A DNA stretch of 64,000 nucleotides from Chrysogorgia sp. JL179-B06. Taxonomy: Eukaryota; Cnidaria; Anthozoa; Scleralcyonacea; Chrysogorgiidae. A program made the position numbers and the translations under genes. The notes under the pieces are model-generated. The model ran no database searches. It was given only the letters and a program-made list of their open reading frames with translations, and was not told the origin of the DNA. Below are positions 63,003 through 64,000 of this stretch, in pieces (within the stretch, counting starts at the first letter, position 1; the number at the start of each line of letters is the position of its first letter). Location: positions 1,468,001 to 1,532,000 of the forward strand of contig JAYKKM010000043.1 in the NCBI GenBank assembly GCA_035772405.1. Reading direction: 5' to 3'.

Positions 63003-63790
63003 CCTTCTTCGCCAGCGCCTCCAGCTCCAGGTCGGCGGCTGCGTGCTTCTCGCCCTCTTCTTCGGCTGGCTCGGTGGCTCTGCTAGGGTGTCGTCGTGCA
63101 TCAGGTCAGAGAACTATGGCTGGCTCGACTGCTGGCTCAACTCCTACTGAGATGAGGCACTGGACAGCTTCAGCTTGGACGTCCTTGGCTGCTTGCGGAT
63201 AATATGCCTGCTCAAGAAGTCGAGGGCGTTCAGGGTCCACTTCTCCCACCACGCCCACGCTTTACATCGGCAGCGGACGTGCGTCACAGTGTGTTGCTTG
63301 GCGCCGGACGGAGCCCCCCTCCTTCAGCGGCATATCGTGTCCGCATACCCAGGTACCAGGTGTAGAATGCCGCGGGATCGACGTTCATCTCGCGTGCCCT
63401 GTCCTCCCACAGCTTTTCCCGCTTCGCCTTGTCTTTGTACTCGCGGAGGCTCCTGTCGTACAGCAGCTCGTTCTGTGCCATCCACTCAGCGAAGTCCTTC
63501 TCCTCCTCTGTGTTCAGGTTGAGCTTGGGGGGCTTGGCCTTCTTCGTCTTCGTCGCAGGGACGTCGTCGGTGGAGTGGGTTAACGCCGCCACTGACTTCT
63601 CCAGGCCGTCCGAGTAGCCGTGGGCCTCCTCCTCGGCGGGGTTAGGGAGTGGCAGCGGCGGTGTCTTCAGACTGATTGCTTGCTCTGCCTCTTCTCCTGG
63701 GCATTTCTTTGCTGCCTGCCTGCTTGTCATCACTCTTCTTCGGTGGCATTGTTGTGTAGTGTTGAATACTTGTTGACTGTCGAACATCAA
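63003..63790 (-). pseudogene. MADF/Myb-SANT-like protein, decayed, probably transposon-associated
   Basis: On the minus strand, ATG at 63790 or 63730 opens a 168-codon frame. Its residues about 90-158 (LNTEEEKDFAEWMAQNELLY, REKLWEDRAREM, YTWYLGMRTRYA) look like a MADF/Myb-SANT three-helix DNA-binding domain. After TGA at 63284, likely continuations occur in other frames: WTLNALDFLSRHIIRKQPRT (near 63230-63170) and a Glu/Ala-rich helix ending LELEALAKKALCTS before TGA (63003-63060). This suggests one reading frame broken by at least two indels. MADF/Myb proteins are encoded by PIF/Harbinger-type transposons, and the block sits in GC-rich repeats. A TATA-like element (ataaaag, rc 63826-63832) lies upstream. 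No transposase partner is in the window. Confidence 0.45.
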
Positions 63791-64000
63791 GTACGGTTAT
63801 GAAGATCGACGCCTAAAGGCCCTGCTTTTATGCGATTCGGGCGGATCGAACGGCTCTTGTACGGCGGTCGCACAGCGTTCTGATTGGTTGTACGGCGGTT
63901 GTACCGCACGCGCACAGGTCGCACGCGAGTTGAACAAAAATCACACGGCGCTTGCGCGGACTCGTACAGGTTGTACGGCATGCAGTCGCACGGAACTTGG

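Overview
The window is eukaryotic (metazoan) nuclear DNA. It has spliced genes with GT-AG introns, long repeat-rich introns, and several classes of eukaryotic retroelement and DNA-transposon remnant. The combination of TTI1 and SMC1 homologues with a Gmr1-like Ty3 retrotransposon, a Penelope-like element, hAT remnants and many fold-back repeats suggests a marine invertebrate. A cnidarian (anthozoan) is my best guess, but it is an inference without a search.

Three host genes can be supported. (1) The first coding exon of the cohesin ATPase SMC1 lies on the minus strand at 1428-1536, and the gene runs off the left edge. (2) A complete TTI1 gene (TELO2-interacting protein 1; HEAT-repeat subunit of the TTT co-chaperone for PIKK kinases such as mTOR, ATM and ATR) lies on the plus strand. 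It has eight exons from 14574 to 47927, a predicted protein of 1115 aa, and all splice phases agree. (3) A two-exon RING-between-RING E3 ubiquitin ligase (30675-32331 joined to 37621-38738, 924 aa) sits entirely inside TTI1 intron 5, on the same strand. The intron of this ligase in turn holds a Penelope-like retroelement with an uninterrupted RT plus GIY-YIG ORF (32774-35500) and a hammerhead-ribozyme-like motif near its 3' end, so there are three nested layers.

Layout: 1-14.5 kb has the SMC1 exon, two hAT transposase remnants (about 3.84-5.28 kb and 6.02-6.55 kb), tandem arrays, a TIR element and tRNA-like SINE heads. From 14.6 to 48 kb is TTI1, whose introns are packed with fold-back elements, several flanked by TTAA or TA. 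From 48 to 53 kb are repeats, a BEL/Pao-like fragment, a SINE and an unrecognised minus-strand ORF. From 53.05 to 59.36 kb is a Ty3/gypsy-type LTR retrotransposon on the minus strand. Its domain order is gag-PR-IN-RT-RH (the Gmr1 arrangement); its LTRs are nearly identical and its pol is broken. From 59.75 to 60.9 kb is a 5'-truncated LINE. From 61.06 to 62.07 kb are two minisatellites. From 62.16 to 64.0 kb is a GC-rich block with hairpins, repeated CGCACGG-type motifs and a decayed MADF/Myb-like ORF.

Observations most worth checking: the triple nesting, the hammerhead-like motif in the Penelope-like element with two related copies in TTI1 introns, the IN-before-RT order of the Ty3 element, sixteen copies of the CRE palindrome TGACGTCA, many of them in or beside fold-back repeats, and a 21-bp minisatellite that appears to be an expansion of the end of a repeat family also present at 25.4-26.0 kb.
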